Assembly (NCBI RefSeq): GCF_014646195.1
Contig: NZ_BMMZ01000006.1
Coordinates: 186,001 to 250,000, forward strand
Origin: Microlunatus endophyticus
Lineage (GTDB): Bacteria > Actinomycetota > Actinomycetes > Propionibacteriales > Propionibacteriaceae
Reading direction: 5' to 3'
Length of the DNA stretch: 64,000 nucleotides
A program made the translations under genes and the position numbers. Position 1 is the stretch's first letter; each line of letters opens with the position of its first letter. Below are positions 39,864 to 49,621 of this stretch, piece after piece. The notes under the pieces were generated by a model, which did not search any database, was not told the DNA's origin, and worked only from the letters and a program-made list of their open reading frames with translations.

Positions 39864-40115
39864 TCAGGCGGTGTAGTAACGGGCCGGATCGAATCGGGTG
39901 GCCGGCTCGACGAACTCCAGTTCAGGCAGGTAGAGCGCGTCCGCGCCCGCACGCACCTTCGGGAAGTCCTTGATCATCTGCGCCTTCTCCTCGGCGCTGG
40001 GGGTCAGCTGCGCGGCGGCCAGCAGTCCGGTGACGATCTGCTCGGTGGTGATCTGCTCGGCGGTGATCTGCTCGGCGGTGGTGCTGCCGGCAGGGCCGGC
40101 GGCGCTCTCGGTCAT
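39864..40115 (-). CDS. Small AtzG/GatC-like protein between two amidases
   Basis: 83 aa, ATG with AAGGAG 6 nt upstream, so a well-supported small gene. Residues 10-26 are near-repeats (TAEQITAEQITTEQIV). The C-terminal half (LTPSAEEKAQMIKDFPKV to FVEPATRFDPARYYTA) recalls GatC and AtzG, the small chain that wraps around its amidase partner. Predicted subunit of one or both flanking amidases. The identification rests on size, context and the PA-x-F-DP-x-RY end, not on a strong motif. Confidence 0.6.
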   Translation of the reverse strand: MTESAAGPAGSTTAEQITAEQITTEQIVTGLLAAAQLTPSAEEKAQMIKDFPKVRAGADALYLPELEFVEPATRFDPARYYTA

Positions 40116-40183
40116 GCGAATCTCCTTCGGTTTCGGACGATGCGGACCCGCCGACGTCGACGAGTCACCTCGGGCGGGGCGGT

Positions 40184-41737
40184 TCAGGCGACGGCGATGA
40201 TCTGTTCGTAATCGACGGCATTCGCGTAGGCCTGCCCGACCCGCAGCAGCAGGTCGTCGCCGAAGCGTGGGCCGACCAGCTGGACGCCGACAGGCAGCCC
40301 GTTCTTCTTCTCCCCGGGGATCGACAACGCAGGATGGCCGGTGAAGTCGAACGGCTGGGTGTTCTGCGATGAGTGGGAGTTCGCTGACCGGGTGAGTGCG
40401 AATTCCAGTGCCTCCAGGCGATCCTGGATCGGCTCGTACTTCGGCGCCTGCATCGGCGTGGTCGGCATGATCAACACGTCGACGTCGGCCAACGCGCGGT
40501 CGTAGGCGCCGATGAAGAACGGCCTGACATTCTGGGCCCGAGCGTAGAGCCGGCCGCTGAAGTAGCGACGGCTGTAGGCACCGGCCAGCAGCGTGAGCAC
40601 GCCGCGCGGGTCGAGCTGGTCGTTGTGGTGCTGCCAGAGCCGGGTGATCGCGGTGATCGTGTCCTCCGGATAGAACGTCCGGGCGAACGCGCCGAAGATG
40701 CCGGTGCCCCGGATCGCCAACGCACCCTCGGCGCCGAGCGCCTTCTGTGCCAGGCTGACCGTCTGGTGCTCGGGGACCGAGACCTCGCTGAGCTTGGCAC
40801 CCAGTCCGGCGAGGACATCGGCGGCCGCATGCACGGATTCGCTGACGTCGGGGGTGGCGTGGGCGAAACCTTCGGTCATGATGCCGACCCGGAGTCCCTC
40901 GACACCCTCGTCGAGCCTGCTGGTCGCGTCGTAGTGGTCCGGCACCTCCTTGGTCTGGCGCGGGTCAAGGCCGTCGTAGCCGGCAACCGCCTCCAGTGCG
41001 ATCGCGCAGTCGGCCACCGTGCGGGCCATCGGTCCGGTGTAGTCGATGCTCTGGTCCGAGCCGAAGGTGATTCCGAAGTGCGACACCAGACCGAAGGTCG
41101 GCTTGAGCCCGACGATGCCCGACCAGGAGGCCGGCATCCGGATCGAGCCGCCCTGATCTCCGCCGTAGCTGATGTCGACCTCCCCGGCAGCCAGCGCGGC
41201 CGCCGAACCCGACGACGAGCCGCCGGTGAGGTGATCGGGATTGTGCGGGTTCTTCGGCCGGCCGTAGTCGCCGAAGCCGCCGCCGAAGCCGAATCCGCCG
41301 GCCAGGCCGTTCATCACGTTCTTGCCGATGATCTCCGCCCCCTGTTCCAGGGCGCGGCTGACCACGGTTGCGTCGTAGTCGGCGATGTGGCCTTCCATGG
41401 CGTAGGCGCCGAAGGTCAACGGCAGTCCGGCGACGGCGATGTGGTCCTTGTAGCTGACGGTCTTGCCGGTCAGCAGTCCGTCCGCGGCGCCCGGGATGGA
41501 GCATTTCCACATCCAAGCGCCGTACGGGTCCTCCTCGGCGCTGGGCCGGTAGCCGGCATCGCGGTTGCCCGGATATCGCGGCGGGATCACCGTCGGACGA
41601 ATCTGGAGGAACTCGTCGAAGTTGGCGAGCATGGTCGCCAACTGGCGTTGGTAGGCGGCGGCTTCGTCAGCGGTCAGGGTGATGCCGAGATGCTCGGCTA
41701 CTTCGGTGACGTCGGCCGCGGAAGGGATGCGATACAT
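40184..41737 (-). CDS. Amidase (amidase signature family)
   Basis: 517 aa from the ATG at 41737, which has AGGAAGGA 4 nt upstream; the reading from 41770 lacks that support. Triad: Lys in [13 protein letters not shown], cis-Ser in [15 protein letters not shown], nucleophile Ser in [15 protein letters not shown] 90-residue N-terminal extension ([19 protein letters not shown]) resembles that of acetamidase and aryl-acylamidase types. Substrate unknown. Upstream region has direct TGTGAACC/TGTGAAGG repeats that may be an operator. Confidence 0.92.
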   Translation of the reverse strand: MYRIPSAADVTEVAEHLGITLTADEAAAYQRQLATMLANFDEFLQIRPTVIPPRYPGNRDAGYRPSAEEDPYGAWMWKCSIPGAADGLLTGKTVSYKDHIAVAGLPLTFGAYAMEGHIADYDATVVSRALEQGAEIIGKNVMNGLAGGFGFGGGFGDYGRPKNPHNPDHLTGGSSSGSAAALAAGEVDISYGGDQGGSIRMPASWSGIVGLKPTFGLVSHFGITFGSDQSIDYTGPMARTVADCAIALEAVAGYDGLDPRQTKEVPDHYDATSRLDEGVEGLRVGIMTEGFAHATPDVSESVHAAADVLAGLGAKLSEVSVPEHQTVSLAQKALGAEGALAIRGTGIFGAFARTFYPEDTITAITRLWQHHNDQLDPRGVLTLLAGAYSRRYFSGRLYARAQNVRPFFIGAYDRALADVDVLIMPTTPMQAPKYEPIQDRLEALEFALTRSANSHSSQNTQPFDFTGHPALSIPGEKKNGLPVGVQLVGPRFGDDLLLRVGQAYANAVDYEQIIAVA

Positions 41738-41994
41738 GGCGTCCTTCCTCAGGAGTGGGGATGAGGACACCTTGGCCGAGTCTGTGTTACACCGGCGACC
41801 TTCACAGGTTCACACCGTGTTAAGCCGATCCGATCACCGCCCGAACCGCCGCTGACTTGGTCAAATGTCGGCGGTGGTCGGCAGCTACGCCGTTCCTCCG
41901 CCTCGACTCCTCGGCCTCGCCCCCGCTGCTTCGACGCTTGGTTGGGCAGCCGGTTGCCGGTTCGCCTACTTCTCCGCGGCCCAGTCGGGCGCGG

Positions 41995-42522
41995 TCAGGC
42001 CTCCTCGTACCACGGCACGAGGACCGCACGCGCCAGGGTGTGCGAATGCAGGTTGAAGCCGAGGAAGGCGTTGCTGGCGTCCTCCGGCACCCCGAGCGAC
42101 TCGACGTCGACGGCGTGCACGGCGACGAAGTAGCGGTGCTTGCCGTGACCGCTGGGCGGAGCGGCGCCGAGATAGCGCTTCAGGCCGCCGTCGTTGGCCA
42201 GCTGGTACGCACCGTCCGGCAGCCCGGTCCTCGACTCGTCACCGGCGCCGGACGGCAGGCTGGTCGCCGAGGCGGGGATGTCGACGACGGCCCAGTGCCA
42301 GAAGCCCGAACCGGTCGGGGCGTCCGGGTCGTACACGGTGACCACGAAACTCTTGGTCTCCTCGGGGAAGCCGCTCCAGGACAGCTGGGGCGAGACGTCC
42401 TGGCCGCCCGCCCCGAAGATGCCGCTGACCTGGGCATTGGGCAGCTCAGCCCCATCGGCGATATCGGTGCTGGTGAGGGTGAAGGACGGCACTTTGGCGA
42501 TGGCGTCGTACGGAGTTGTCAT
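41995..42522 (-). CDS. YbhB/YbcL family PEBP-like protein
   Basis: 175 aa. The family signature is seen in [32 protein letters not shown] sequence at 43-70, [12 protein letters not shown] and [13 protein letters not shown]. Related to phosphatidylethanolamine-binding and Raf kinase inhibitor proteins; the bacterial function is unknown. No signal peptide, so cytoplasmic. ATG with TAACCT 7 nt upstream (leaderless). Confidence 0.92.
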   Translation of the reverse strand: MTTPYDAIAKVPSFTLTSTDIADGAELPNAQVSGIFGAGGQDVSPQLSWSGFPEETKSFVVTVYDPDAPTGSGFWHWAVVDIPASATSLPSGAGDESRTGLPDGAYQLANDGGLKRYLGAAPPSGHGKHRYFVAVHAVDVESLGVPEDASNAFLGFNLHSHTLARAVLVPWYEEA

Positions 42523-42529
42523 AGTCCCG

Positions 42530-42535
42530 AGGTTA
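42530..42535 (-). promoter_or_regulatory. -10 element TAACCT for PEBP-like gene
   Basis: TAACCT, 7 nt before the ATG at 42522; leaderless pattern identical in sequence and spacing to that of the RNase J gene. Confidence 0.6.
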
Positions 42536-42591
42536 GCCGCAGCCCGATCCCCTGGCCCGCTGTCCTGCCCCCGGACTGGACAAGCAGCTCG

Positions 42592-43038
42592 TTACTGGAA
42601 GAGCCGGAAATCCTCGTACTCGAATCCTGGCGAGACCAGACAGCTGGCCAGCGCGTCGTCGGCGCCGGGAAGCGTACGCTGCCAGACACCGGGCGGGATG
42701 ATCAACTGCGGCAGCTGGCCGGCTGCGAAGTCACTGCCGAGGACATACGACCGGGGCTCGGTGTCCGGCTGGTCGCCGTCACCGCCGAGCTGGATGGTGA
42801 TCATCCCCGGACCCTGCCAGACCCAGATCTCGGTCGCAGCGACCGAATGCCAGGCCGAGACCTCTCCGGCCGGCAACAGGAAGTTGATCAAGGTCGACGC
42901 GCGGCGGGTGCCACCCGGCAGATCGACCTCGACCTCGACCTCGGACCGGAACGTCTCCCGGAACCAGCCGCCCTCGGGATGCGGCTGCAGATCGAGCAGC
43001 CGCGCCGTCTCAGGGCGTTCACTCATCGCTTCCGTCAT
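42592..43038 (-). CDS. Cupin protein, DUF985 type
   Basis: 148 aa. DUF985 features: LLDLQPHPEGGWFRETFRS at the start, SAWHSVAATEIWVWQGPG in the middle and LVSPGFEYEDFRLF at the end, a single cupin barrel of unknown activity. Two possible ATGs, four codons apart. Begins 18 bp after the rlmN stop, so probably co-transcribed with it. Confidence 0.88.
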   Translation of the reverse strand: MTEAMSERPETARLLDLQPHPEGGWFRETFRSEVEVEVDLPGGTRRASTLINFLLPAGEVSAWHSVAATEIWVWQGPGMITIQLGGDGDQPDTEPRSYVLGSDFAAGQLPQLIIPPGVWQRTLPGADDALASCLVSPGFEYEDFRLFQ

Positions 43039-43056
43039 CGCAGCCGGACGCCGCTG

Positions 43057-44181
43057 TCAGTTCTCGAGAGCCGCGAGCTGACCGCACGCCGCCGCGATGT
43101 CCTGGCCACGGGTGTCGCGTACGGTGCAGGCGACGCCGCCGGCGTTGACCCGGCGGACGAATTCCCGCTCGACCGGCCTCGGGCTGGCGTCCCATTGCGA
43201 CCCCGGAGTGGGGTTCAACGGGATCACGTTGACGTGCACCAGCTGGCCGAGATGCTTGCGCAGCCGCTTGGCGAGCAGATCAGCACGCCAGGGCTGGTCG
43301 TTGATGTCGCGGATCAGCGCGTACTCGATCGAGACCCGGCGCCCACTGGTGTCTGCGTAGTAGCGCGCCGCCTCGAGGACCTCGTCGATGGACCAGCGGT
43401 TGTTGACCGGCACGAGGGTGTCGCGCAACTCGTCGTCCGGCGTGTGCAGCGAGACGGCCAGCCGGACCTGCATCTTCTCGTCGGCGAGCTTGCGGATCGC
43501 CGGAGCCAGACCAACGGTCGAGACGGTCACCGAGCGCTGCGAGATACCGAGACCGGAGGGTGCCGGCTCGGTGATCCGGCGGACGGCGGCGACCACCCGC
43601 TTGTAGTTGGCCAGCGGTTCGCCCATGCCCATGAAGACGATGTTGCTCAGCCTGCCGGGAGCCGGGTTCCCGGTGGAATCGGGCATCAGCCCGTCCCGCA
43701 TCACCGCCGCAGCGGTCCGCACCTGATCGACGATCTCGGCGGTGGACAGGTTGCGCTGCAATCCACCCTGTCCGGTCGCGCAGAACGGGCAGGCCATGCC
43801 GCAGCCGGCCTGGCTGGAGATGCACAGTGTGGCGCGGTCCGGGTAGCGCATCAGCACGCTCTCGATCAGCGTGCCGTCGTGAGCCCGCCAAAGCGTCTTG
43901 CGGGTCGCACCGCCATCGGCCGCGACGGCGCGGACCTCAGTCAACAACGGCGGCATCAGTTCGGCGACCAGCCGGTCGCGGGACTCGACAGGGATGTCGG
44001 TCATCGCCTCCGGATCGACGGTCAGCCGGGAGAAATAGTGGTTGGACAACTGCTTGGCCCGGAACGGCTTCTCCCCCAGCGCCGCGACGGCGTCGGCACG
44101 CTCCTGCGACGTCAGGTCGGCAAGATGCTTCGGCGGCAGGCCGCGTTTGGGCGCGTCGAAGACCAGGGGAAGGGTTGTCAT
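43057..44181 (-). CDS. rlmN: Dual-specificity 23S rRNA/tRNA adenine C2-methyltransferase
   Basis: Radical SAM enzyme methylating A2503 of 23S rRNA (and A37 of some tRNAs). 374 aa. Cluster motif [23 protein letters not shown] and [12 protein letters not shown] segments, and the second methyl-carrying cysteine in [11 protein letters not shown] near the C-terminus. Normal length. In other actinobacteria it lies between cdsA and dxr; here about 13 kb separates it from dxr. Confidence 0.96.
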   Translation of the reverse strand: MTTLPLVFDAPKRGLPPKHLADLTSQERADAVAALGEKPFRAKQLSNHYFSRLTVDPEAMTDIPVESRDRLVAELMPPLLTEVRAVAADGGATRKTLWRAHDGTLIESVLMRYPDRATLCISSQAGCGMACPFCATGQGGLQRNLSTAEIVDQVRTAAAVMRDGLMPDSTGNPAPGRLSNIVFMGMGEPLANYKRVVAAVRRITEPAPSGLGISQRSVTVSTVGLAPAIRKLADEKMQVRLAVSLHTPDDELRDTLVPVNNRWSIDEVLEAARYYADTSGRRVSIEYALIRDINDQPWRADLLAKRLRKHLGQLVHVNVIPLNPTPGSQWDASPRPVEREFVRRVNAGGVACTVRDTRGQDIAAACGQLAALEN

Positions 44182-44240
44182 AACCCCACCATTGTCCCAC
44201 GCAAGCCGTCGGAGACCGGAATCGTGAGCCGCCCGGCTGA

Positions 44241-44246
44241 TAACTT
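44241..44246 (+). promoter_or_regulatory. -10 element TAACTT for small membrane protein
   Basis: TAACTT, 8 nt before the GTG at 44255; leaderless pattern. Confidence 0.45.
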
Positions 44247-44254
44247 CGCAGGCT

Positions 44255-44581
44255 GTGACCCCGATCCCGTCTCACCCCCGGCAACTGTCTCGGAGACGAC
44301 CGGTTCCGTCCTCGGTCACCGTACTGTGGGTGATCACCGCCGTTCTGCTGGCGATCTTCATCGCATACGGAGTCCAATGGAATCAGTCGACGGCCGCGGT
44401 GGATACGTCGTCGTTCTGCAGCATGTCCGACGTCAGTTACGGTGAGTGTGTGCTGCGGAGCAGGATCGAGGCCCTCGGAAGAGCGACGCTGTTGCACGAT
44501 ACGGTCGCGTTCGGCGCCGGTAGTGTCGTAGCGTTCTGGTCCGCGATCATCTGCACCATCCTGTGGGCCGTGCGTCGCTGA
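44255..44581 (+). CDS. Small membrane protein, function unknown
   Basis: 108 aa, not recognised. A basic, proline-rich start, a first membrane segment at about 22-42 ([18 protein letters not shown]), an outer loop of about 40 residues with two cysteines ([12 protein letters not shown]) that might form a disulfide, and a second segment at about 84-104 ([20 protein letters not shown]). A leaderless-type promoter directly before the GTG supports it being real. Divergent from rlmN, then DUF72. Confidence 0.6.
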   Translation: MTPIPSHPRQLSRRRPVPSSVTVLWVITAVLLAIFIAYGVQWNQSTAAVDTSSFCSMSDVSYGECVLRSRIEALGRATLLHDTVAFGAGSVVAFWSAIICTILWAVRR

Positions 44582-44605
44582 TCCGTACCACGACCGGAGG
44601 TCCGC

Positions 44606-45424
44606 GTGATCCGCGTCGGTATCTCCGGCTGGACCTACCCGCCTTGGCGCGGAACCTTCTATCCGAAGGGACTGCCGCACAAGCAGGAACTCGCCTACGC
44701 CGCGGAGCGGATGAACTCGATCGAGATCAACGGCACCTTCTACGCCCTGCAGCGGCCGACCAGCTTCGCCCTGTGGCGGGAGCAGGTTCCTGACGACTTC
44801 GTGTTCTCGGTCAAGGGCGGCCGCTTCATCACCCACATGAAGAAGCTCCGCGATCCCGAGCAGTCGCTGGCCAATTTCTTCGCTTCCGGCGTGCTCGGCC
44901 TCGGACCGAAACTCGGACCGCTGCTGTGGCAACTGCCTCCTGACCTCGGCTACGACCCCGAGAGGCTGGCCGACTTCTTCACCGCTCTCCCCCGCACCCA
45001 TGCCCAGGCCGCGGCGCTCGGCGCCCGACACGACGACCGGCTGGCCGAGGACCGGGTGTTCCTCACGCCTGAGCTGGGTGACCGGCCGCTGCAGCATGCG
45101 CTTGAGGTCCGGCACGACAGCTACAAGAATCCCGAATTCCTCGGCCTGCTTCGTGATCACGACATCGCCATGGTGGTCGCCGACACCGCTGGGAAGTGGC
45201 CGCAGATCGAGGAGCTGACCACCGAATTCTGCTACATCCGGCTGCACGGCGCCGACCAGTTGTACGTCTCCGGATACACCGAAAAAGGGCTGGACGAATG
45301 GGCCGACAAGATCAGAAACTGGTCTGCCGAGGTCCGCGATGTCTATGTCTACTTCGACAACGACACCAAGGTCCGCTCGCCGTACGACGCCATGTCACTG
45401 GCGCGCAGATTCCAGGAGCTGTGA
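44606..45424 (+). CDS. DUF72 (YecE-like) protein
   Basis: 272 aa TIM-barrel protein. Opens with RVGISGWTYPPWRGTFYP, continues SIEINGTFYALQRP and FVFSVKGGRFITH, ends with VYVYFDNDTKVRSPYDAM. Family function is unknown. GTG with GGAGG 5 nt upstream. Confidence 0.93.
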   Translation: MIRVGISGWTYPPWRGTFYPKGLPHKQELAYAAERMNSIEINGTFYALQRPTSFALWREQVPDDFVFSVKGGRFITHMKKLRDPEQSLANFFASGVLGLGPKLGPLLWQLPPDLGYDPERLADFFTALPRTHAQAAALGARHDDRLAEDRVFLTPELGDRPLQHALEVRHDSYKNPEFLGLLRDHDIAMVVADTAGKWPQIEELTTEFCYIRLHGADQLYVSGYTEKGLDEWADKIRNWSAEVRDVYVYFDNDTKVRSPYDAMSLARRFQEL

Positions 45425-45427
45425 TCA

Positions 45428-46402
45428 GTGCTCGATGAGGTACTCGTTGCCTTCGGACTGCCGGGCAAGATCATCTCGTCGGAGCGGGTCGGACGAGCGT
45501 GGTCCAATCGGGTCTTCCACGTCTGCACCGGCGAAGGCGAGTACGCGATCAAACAGCTGCTCAATCCGTGGAATCAACCTGACTGGCTGGGCTGGTTGCA
45601 GGAGGCAGCCGAGTTCGAGCTGAAGGCCTTTGCTGCCGGCGTCTCCATGCCGCGGCCGATCACCGCACCCGATGGCTCGGTCTTCGTCGAGACCAGATCG
45701 GAAACCTTCCGCGCCCACGATTGGTCCCCGGGCGATCCCTGCCGCGACGGACCGGTCGACGGGGACACCGCCCGGTCGGTCGGCGCGGACCTGGCCCGGA
45801 TCCATGCCCTGCACCACCTGCCGAACCGGACCGACGTCTTCCCGACCCTGACGCGGGGCAATATCGACGGCTGGGACGAGTTGATCTTGCGACTCTCCAG
45901 GCATGATCAGGATCTGGCTCGTCGGGCGGCGGCAGTCTCCCCTGTGGTCCGACGGATCGGCGCATTGCTCGACCGGTCGGTCACCGACTTCTCGGCCCAG
46001 CCGATGAGCCACGGTGATGTCGACCAGAAGAATCTGATCCTGACCTCCGCCGGCCCGGTGCTGTGCGACTGGGACGTCGCCTCACCATGGCCGCCGCGGC
46101 AGGAGTTGGCCAGGACGGCGCTGTCCTTGGCCGGCTGGAAGGTTCCGGCCGTCGCCCGCGCAGTGATCGCCGGATACCAAGCTGCCGGCGGTGAGGGGTA
46201 CCAGATCGTGCCCGAGGACCTCGGCGTCGACGTCAGCGTCGGGTTGGACTGGACCGTTCTCTGCCTGGAGCGGGCCGCAGGACTGCGGGACGACGGAGAG
46301 CAGCGCAGGCGGGAGGCCTACGAGTCCGTGCCGGGCCAACTCGCCGGACTCAGCGCCCGTCTCGATCTGATCGGAAACATCGAGACCTGGCTGAGGAGTT
46401 GA
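45428..46402 (+). CDS. Aminoglycoside phosphotransferase-family kinase
   Basis: 324 aa with an APH/choline kinase fold: YAIKQLL gives the ATP lysine, MSHGDVDQKNLIL the catalytic loop and VLCDWDVAS the metal Asp. The substrate is unknown; resistance cannot be inferred from such a remote family member. GTG start 4 nt after the DUF72 stop, and followed at once by a methyltransferase, so a three-gene operon. Confidence 0.85.
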   Translation: MLDEVLVAFGLPGKIISSERVGRAWSNRVFHVCTGEGEYAIKQLLNPWNQPDWLGWLQEAAEFELKAFAAGVSMPRPITAPDGSVFVETRSETFRAHDWSPGDPCRDGPVDGDTARSVGADLARIHALHHLPNRTDVFPTLTRGNIDGWDELILRLSRHDQDLARRAAAVSPVVRRIGALLDRSVTDFSAQPMSHGDVDQKNLILTSAGPVLCDWDVASPWPPRQELARTALSLAGWKVPAVARAVIAGYQAAGGEGYQIVPEDLGVDVSVGLDWTVLCLERAAGLRDDGEQRRREAYESVPGQLAGLSARLDLIGNIETWLRS

Positions 46403-46407
46403 TTCTG

Positions 46408-47238
46408 GTGGTGAACGACGATCCCGAGTTCGCGCCCGACCTGTATCGCGGCGTTGCGGAGCTGTACGACGAGTTCCGCCTGCCCTACACACCAGCGCTC
46501 ATCACCCAGCTGCTCGACGACACCGGGCCGACCGGCCGGGTCCGAGCTCTTGATCTTGGTTGCGGCCCGGGTCTGCTGGCGTTCGTGCTGGCCGATTCGT
46601 TCGCCGAGGTCTGGGCTGTCGACTCCGAACCAGACATGATCGACGTCGTCCGCTCCAAGATCGCCAACAGCGGCATCCGGAACCTGCACCCGGTGGGCGC
46701 CCCCGCCGAGGAGTTGCAGGCACCAGAGGACTTCTTCGATCTGGTGGTGGTCGGCAACGCCTTCCACCGGATGCCCCGCCGACAGGTAGCCGAGCGGATC
46801 GCGGCCTGGTTGGTGCCGGGTGGCCACCTCGCGCTCTGCTGGTCGAGTTCTCCATGGTCGGGTCCGGGCGACTGGAAGCCCGCCTTCGGCGAACTGCTGG
46901 CGGATTGGCAGCACCGCCTGGGTGCCGACAACCAGGTGCCTGCCGACCTGGAATCGACCCGCAACGAACAGCCGGACGAGGCGATCATCGAGGCCGCGGG
47001 CCTGGTCTCAACGGGCCGGCGGGCCTTCACCCAACCGCACGCCTGGACACCCGGCGGACTGGCGGGCTTCATCTACGCGACGTCGTTCCTGCCGATCACG
47101 ATCTTCGGCGACCGGACGTCGGAATTCGAGGTCGATCTTGCCGGGCGGCTGCGGCCGTTCCTCGAAGACGGTGTCGTCATCGACGAGGTCAGCTATGCCT
47201 ACGACCTGTTCAGCCGCCCGGTACCAGCAGATACATGA
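46408..47238 (+). CDS. Class I SAM-dependent methyltransferase
   Basis: 276 aa from the GTG at 46408, which has GAGGAG 9 nt upstream inside the end of the kinase gene. Motif I is RALDLGCGPGLLAFVLA, motif II WAVDSEPDMIDVV, then FFDLVVVGNAFHRMPR. Methyl acceptor unknown. The 3' end overlaps the convergent cdsA by 29 bp. Confidence 0.88.
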   Translation: MVNDDPEFAPDLYRGVAELYDEFRLPYTPALITQLLDDTGPTGRVRALDLGCGPGLLAFVLADSFAEVWAVDSEPDMIDVVRSKIANSGIRNLHPVGAPAEELQAPEDFFDLVVVGNAFHRMPRRQVAERIAAWLVPGGHLALCWSSSPWSGPGDWKPAFGELLADWQHRLGADNQVPADLESTRNEQPDEAIIEAAGLVSTGRRAFTQPHAWTPGGLAGFIYATSFLPITIFGDRTSEFEVDLAGRLRPFLEDGVVIDEVSYAYDLFSRPVPADT

Positions 47239-48193
47239 TCAACCAGGCCATCGGTGCGGCCAGCAGCATCGAGTCCAGCCGGTCCATCACGCCGCCGTGG
47301 CCCGGCAGGAAACTGCTCATGTCCTTGATCCCGAGATCGCGTTTGATCAGCGATTCGACAAGATCACCGACCGTCGCGACCAATACCAGCAGCGGACCGA
47401 GGATCACTCCGACCCACCAGCCGACCTTCAGTCCGAAGATCGACATCAGGATCGCGGCCGCGGTCGCGAAGACCACCGAACCGGCGAAGCCCTCCCAGGA
47501 CTTCTTCGGGCTGATCACCGGCGCCATCGGGTGCCGACCGAAGAGCACACCGGCCACGTAGCCGCCGAGATCGCTGCCGACGACCACCAGGATGTAGGTG
47601 ACGACTCGTGCCGTACCGCGGTCGCCGGCCAGCAGCAACGAGGCGAAGGAGCCGAGCAGCGGCACGTACGCGATCAAGAACAGACTTGCCGAGGCATCGC
47701 TGAGGAATCCCTGCGATCCGCCGCGCATCCGCCAGGCCAGGGCGGCGATCGTGGTCAGGGCCAGGATTCCGAGCAGGACCGCGTTGCGGCCGAGATCATC
47801 GACCCCGTCCAGCGACGGGATGTATTGCGCCAGGTACGGGACGATCACCGCCGCTCCGGTGCCGATCGCGACGGGCACGCTGGCGACCTTGATGTTACGC
47901 CGGGCGAAGTTGTGTCCGAGCTCGATCGTGGCCAGGACCAACAGGGCCGCCATGATCAGAATGAAACCGAATTTGAAGAAGATCAGCGAAGCGACGATCG
48001 CGCCACCGAGCAGTACGCCGGTGATGGTCGCCGCGCGCAGATCGCGGCCGACACGGCCGTAGTCCACCGGTGGCCGCTCGGTCGCCCAGATCGGCAGGTC
48101 ACCGCCCGGCCGCGGAGGCAACCGGGGCCGCTGCTCCCCCGGGCCCTGGGCAGGGTCCTCCGGACGCTCCGGAGGATTAGCCTGGGCAGCCAC
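47210..48193 (-). CDS. cdsA: Phosphatidate cytidylyltransferase
   Basis: Makes CDP-diacylglycerol, the branch point of phospholipid synthesis, in the membrane. 327 aa: a hydrophilic Pro-rich head of about 50 residues, then some eight membrane segments, and the family signature GHGGVMDRLDSML preceded by KRDLGIKDMSSFLP. GTG immediately follows the frr stop (TGAGTG), so translation is coupled. Confidence 0.95.
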   Translation of the reverse strand: MAAQANPPERPEDPAQGPGEQRPRLPPRPGGDLPIWATERPPVDYGRVGRDLRAATITGVLLGGAIVASLIFFKFGFILIMAALLVLATIELGHNFARRNIKVASVPVAIGTGAAVIVPYLAQYIPSLDGVDDLGRNAVLLGILALTTIAALAWRMRGGSQGFLSDASASLFLIAYVPLLGSFASLLLAGDRGTARVVTYILVVVGSDLGGYVAGVLFGRHPMAPVISPKKSWEGFAGSVVFATAAAILMSIFGLKVGWWVGVILGPLLVLVATVGDLVESLIKRDLGIKDMSSFLPGHGGVMDRLDSMLLAAPMAWLIMYLLVPGG

Positions 48194-48751
48194 TCAGACC
48201 TCGAGCAGTTCTGATTCCTTGCGCTTGAGCAGCTCGTCGACCTGATCGGTGTGCTTCTTGGTCACCGCATCGAGCTGCTTCTCCGCGCGGGCGGCCTCGT
48301 CCTCGCCGACCTCGGAATCCTTCACCAGCTGGTCGATGTCGTCCTTCGCGCTGCGGCGGACACCACGGACCGCGATCCGGGCATCCTCGGCCTTGGTGCG
48401 GGCCAACCGGATGTATTCCTTGCGACGGTCCTCGGTCAGCTCAGGGAAGGTGACCCGGATGACGTTGCCGTCGTCGGTCGGATTGACGCCCAGGTCGGAG
48501 TCCCGGATCGACTTGATGATGCCGGCCATCGCGCCCTTGTCGTACGGCGTGATCAGGATCATCCGCGCCTCCGGCGCCTGGAAGCTGGCCAGCTGCTGGA
48601 TCGGCGTCGGGGCGCCGTAGTAGTCGGCGGTCAGCTTGGAGAACATCGCCGGATGGGCACGACCGGTCCGGATCGTGGCGAACTCCTCCTTCGCATAGTC
48701 GACGGCCTTGGCCATCTTCTGCTCGGCGTCAGAGATGATGTCGGGGATCAC
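48194..48751 (-). CDS. frr: Ribosome recycling factor
   Basis: Splits post-termination ribosomes with EF-G. 185 aa, the canonical length, starting at the GTG 48751, which has AAGGAG 6 nt upstream. Recognised by FATIRTGRAHPAMF, MILITPYDKGAM and VRGVRRSAKDDIDQLVKD. Between pyrH and cdsA as usual. Confidence 0.97.
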   Translation of the reverse strand: MIPDIISDAEQKMAKAVDYAKEEFATIRTGRAHPAMFSKLTADYYGAPTPIQQLASFQAPEARMILITPYDKGAMAGIIKSIRDSDLGVNPTDDGNVIRVTFPELTEDRRKEYIRLARTKAEDARIAVRGVRRSAKDDIDQLVKDSEVGEDEAARAEKQLDAVTKKHTDQVDELLKRKESELLEV

Positions 48752-48802
48752 GGGGTTCTCCTTGATGGTTCGTTCGTCGTGCACATTCTGGGCCCGGTGG
48801 GC

Positions 48803-49519
48803 TCACGCGTGCACTGTCGTACCGATCTTCTCACCCGCAACAACGGCCTCGATGCTGCCGGGCTCGTCGAGACCGAAGAAGATCATCGGAAGTTTGTAGT
48901 CACGGGCCATGCTGATCGCCGTGGCGTCGGCGACCTTGAGGTCGCGGGCCAGGAACTCGTCGTAGCTGAGCTCATCGAATTTCTTCGCCTCCGGATGGGT
49001 CCGCGGGTCGGCGTCGTACACGCCATCCACACCCTGCTTCCCCATCAACAACACCTCGGCCCCGATCTCCAGCGCCCGCTGGGCCGCGACCGTATCGGTG
49101 GAGAAGTACGGCATCCCGGAACCGGCGCCGAAGATCACCACGCGGCCCTTCTCCAGATGCCGCTCGGCCCGCCGCGGAATGTACGGCTCGGCAACCTGGC
49201 CCATGGTGATCGCGGTCTGCACCCGGGTCTGGACGCCCTCCTTCTCACAGAAGTCCTGCAGCGCCAGGCAGTTCATCACCGTGCCCAGCATGCCCATGTA
49301 GTCGGCCCGGTCGCGCTCCATCCCCCGCTGCTGCAACTCGGCACCGCGAAAGAAGTTGCCGCCCCCGACGACGATGGCGACCTGGACTCCCCGGTCGGCG
49401 GCGATCGCCTTGATCTGCTTGGCGATCGAGCTGACCACGTCCGGGTCCACGCCGACCCGGCCACCGCCGAAGACCTCGCCGGAGAGTTTCAGCAGAACGC
49501 GTTTGTAGGGCTCGCCCAT
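48803..49519 (-). CDS. pyrH: Uridylate kinase
   Basis: Phosphorylates UMP to UDP. 238 aa amino-acid-kinase fold with [13 protein letters not shown] at the start, [18 protein letters not shown] for substrate binding, and [17 protein letters not shown] in the effector/ATP region. ATG with AAGGAG 6 nt upstream. Confidence 0.97.
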   Translation of the reverse strand: MGEPYKRVLLKLSGEVFGGGRVGVDPDVVSSIAKQIKAIAADRGVQVAIVVGGGNFFRGAELQQRGMERDRADYMGMLGTVMNCLALQDFCEKEGVQTRVQTAITMGQVAEPYIPRRAERHLEKGRVVIFGAGSGMPYFSTDTVAAQRALEIGAEVLLMGKQGVDGVYDADPRTHPEAKKFDELSYDEFLARDLKVADATAISMARDYKLPMIFFGLDEPGSIEAVVAGEKIGTTVHA

Positions 49520-49557
49520 CGGGTCTCCTTGGTGGTGTCCAGTTCGTGGGTGAAGAA

Positions 49558-49599
49558 ATGCGCCGTGCGATCCGAGTCTCCTCGTCTCACACGGCGCAT
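49558..49599 (-). terminator. Terminator after tsf
   Basis: ATGCGCCGTG (49558-49567) and CACGGCGCAT (49590-49599) form a perfect 10-bp stem round a 22-nt loop; TTCTTC follows on the minus strand. It separates rpsB-tsf from pyrH-frr-cdsA. Confidence 0.75.
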
Positions 49600-49621
49600 G
49601 GTTCCTATCTAAGCAGGCGAG

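Noticed and set aside
45428..46402. Aminoglycoside resistance gene
   Set aside because: Only the broad APH fold is visible, in an operon with DUF72 and a methyltransferase; nothing supports drug resistance.
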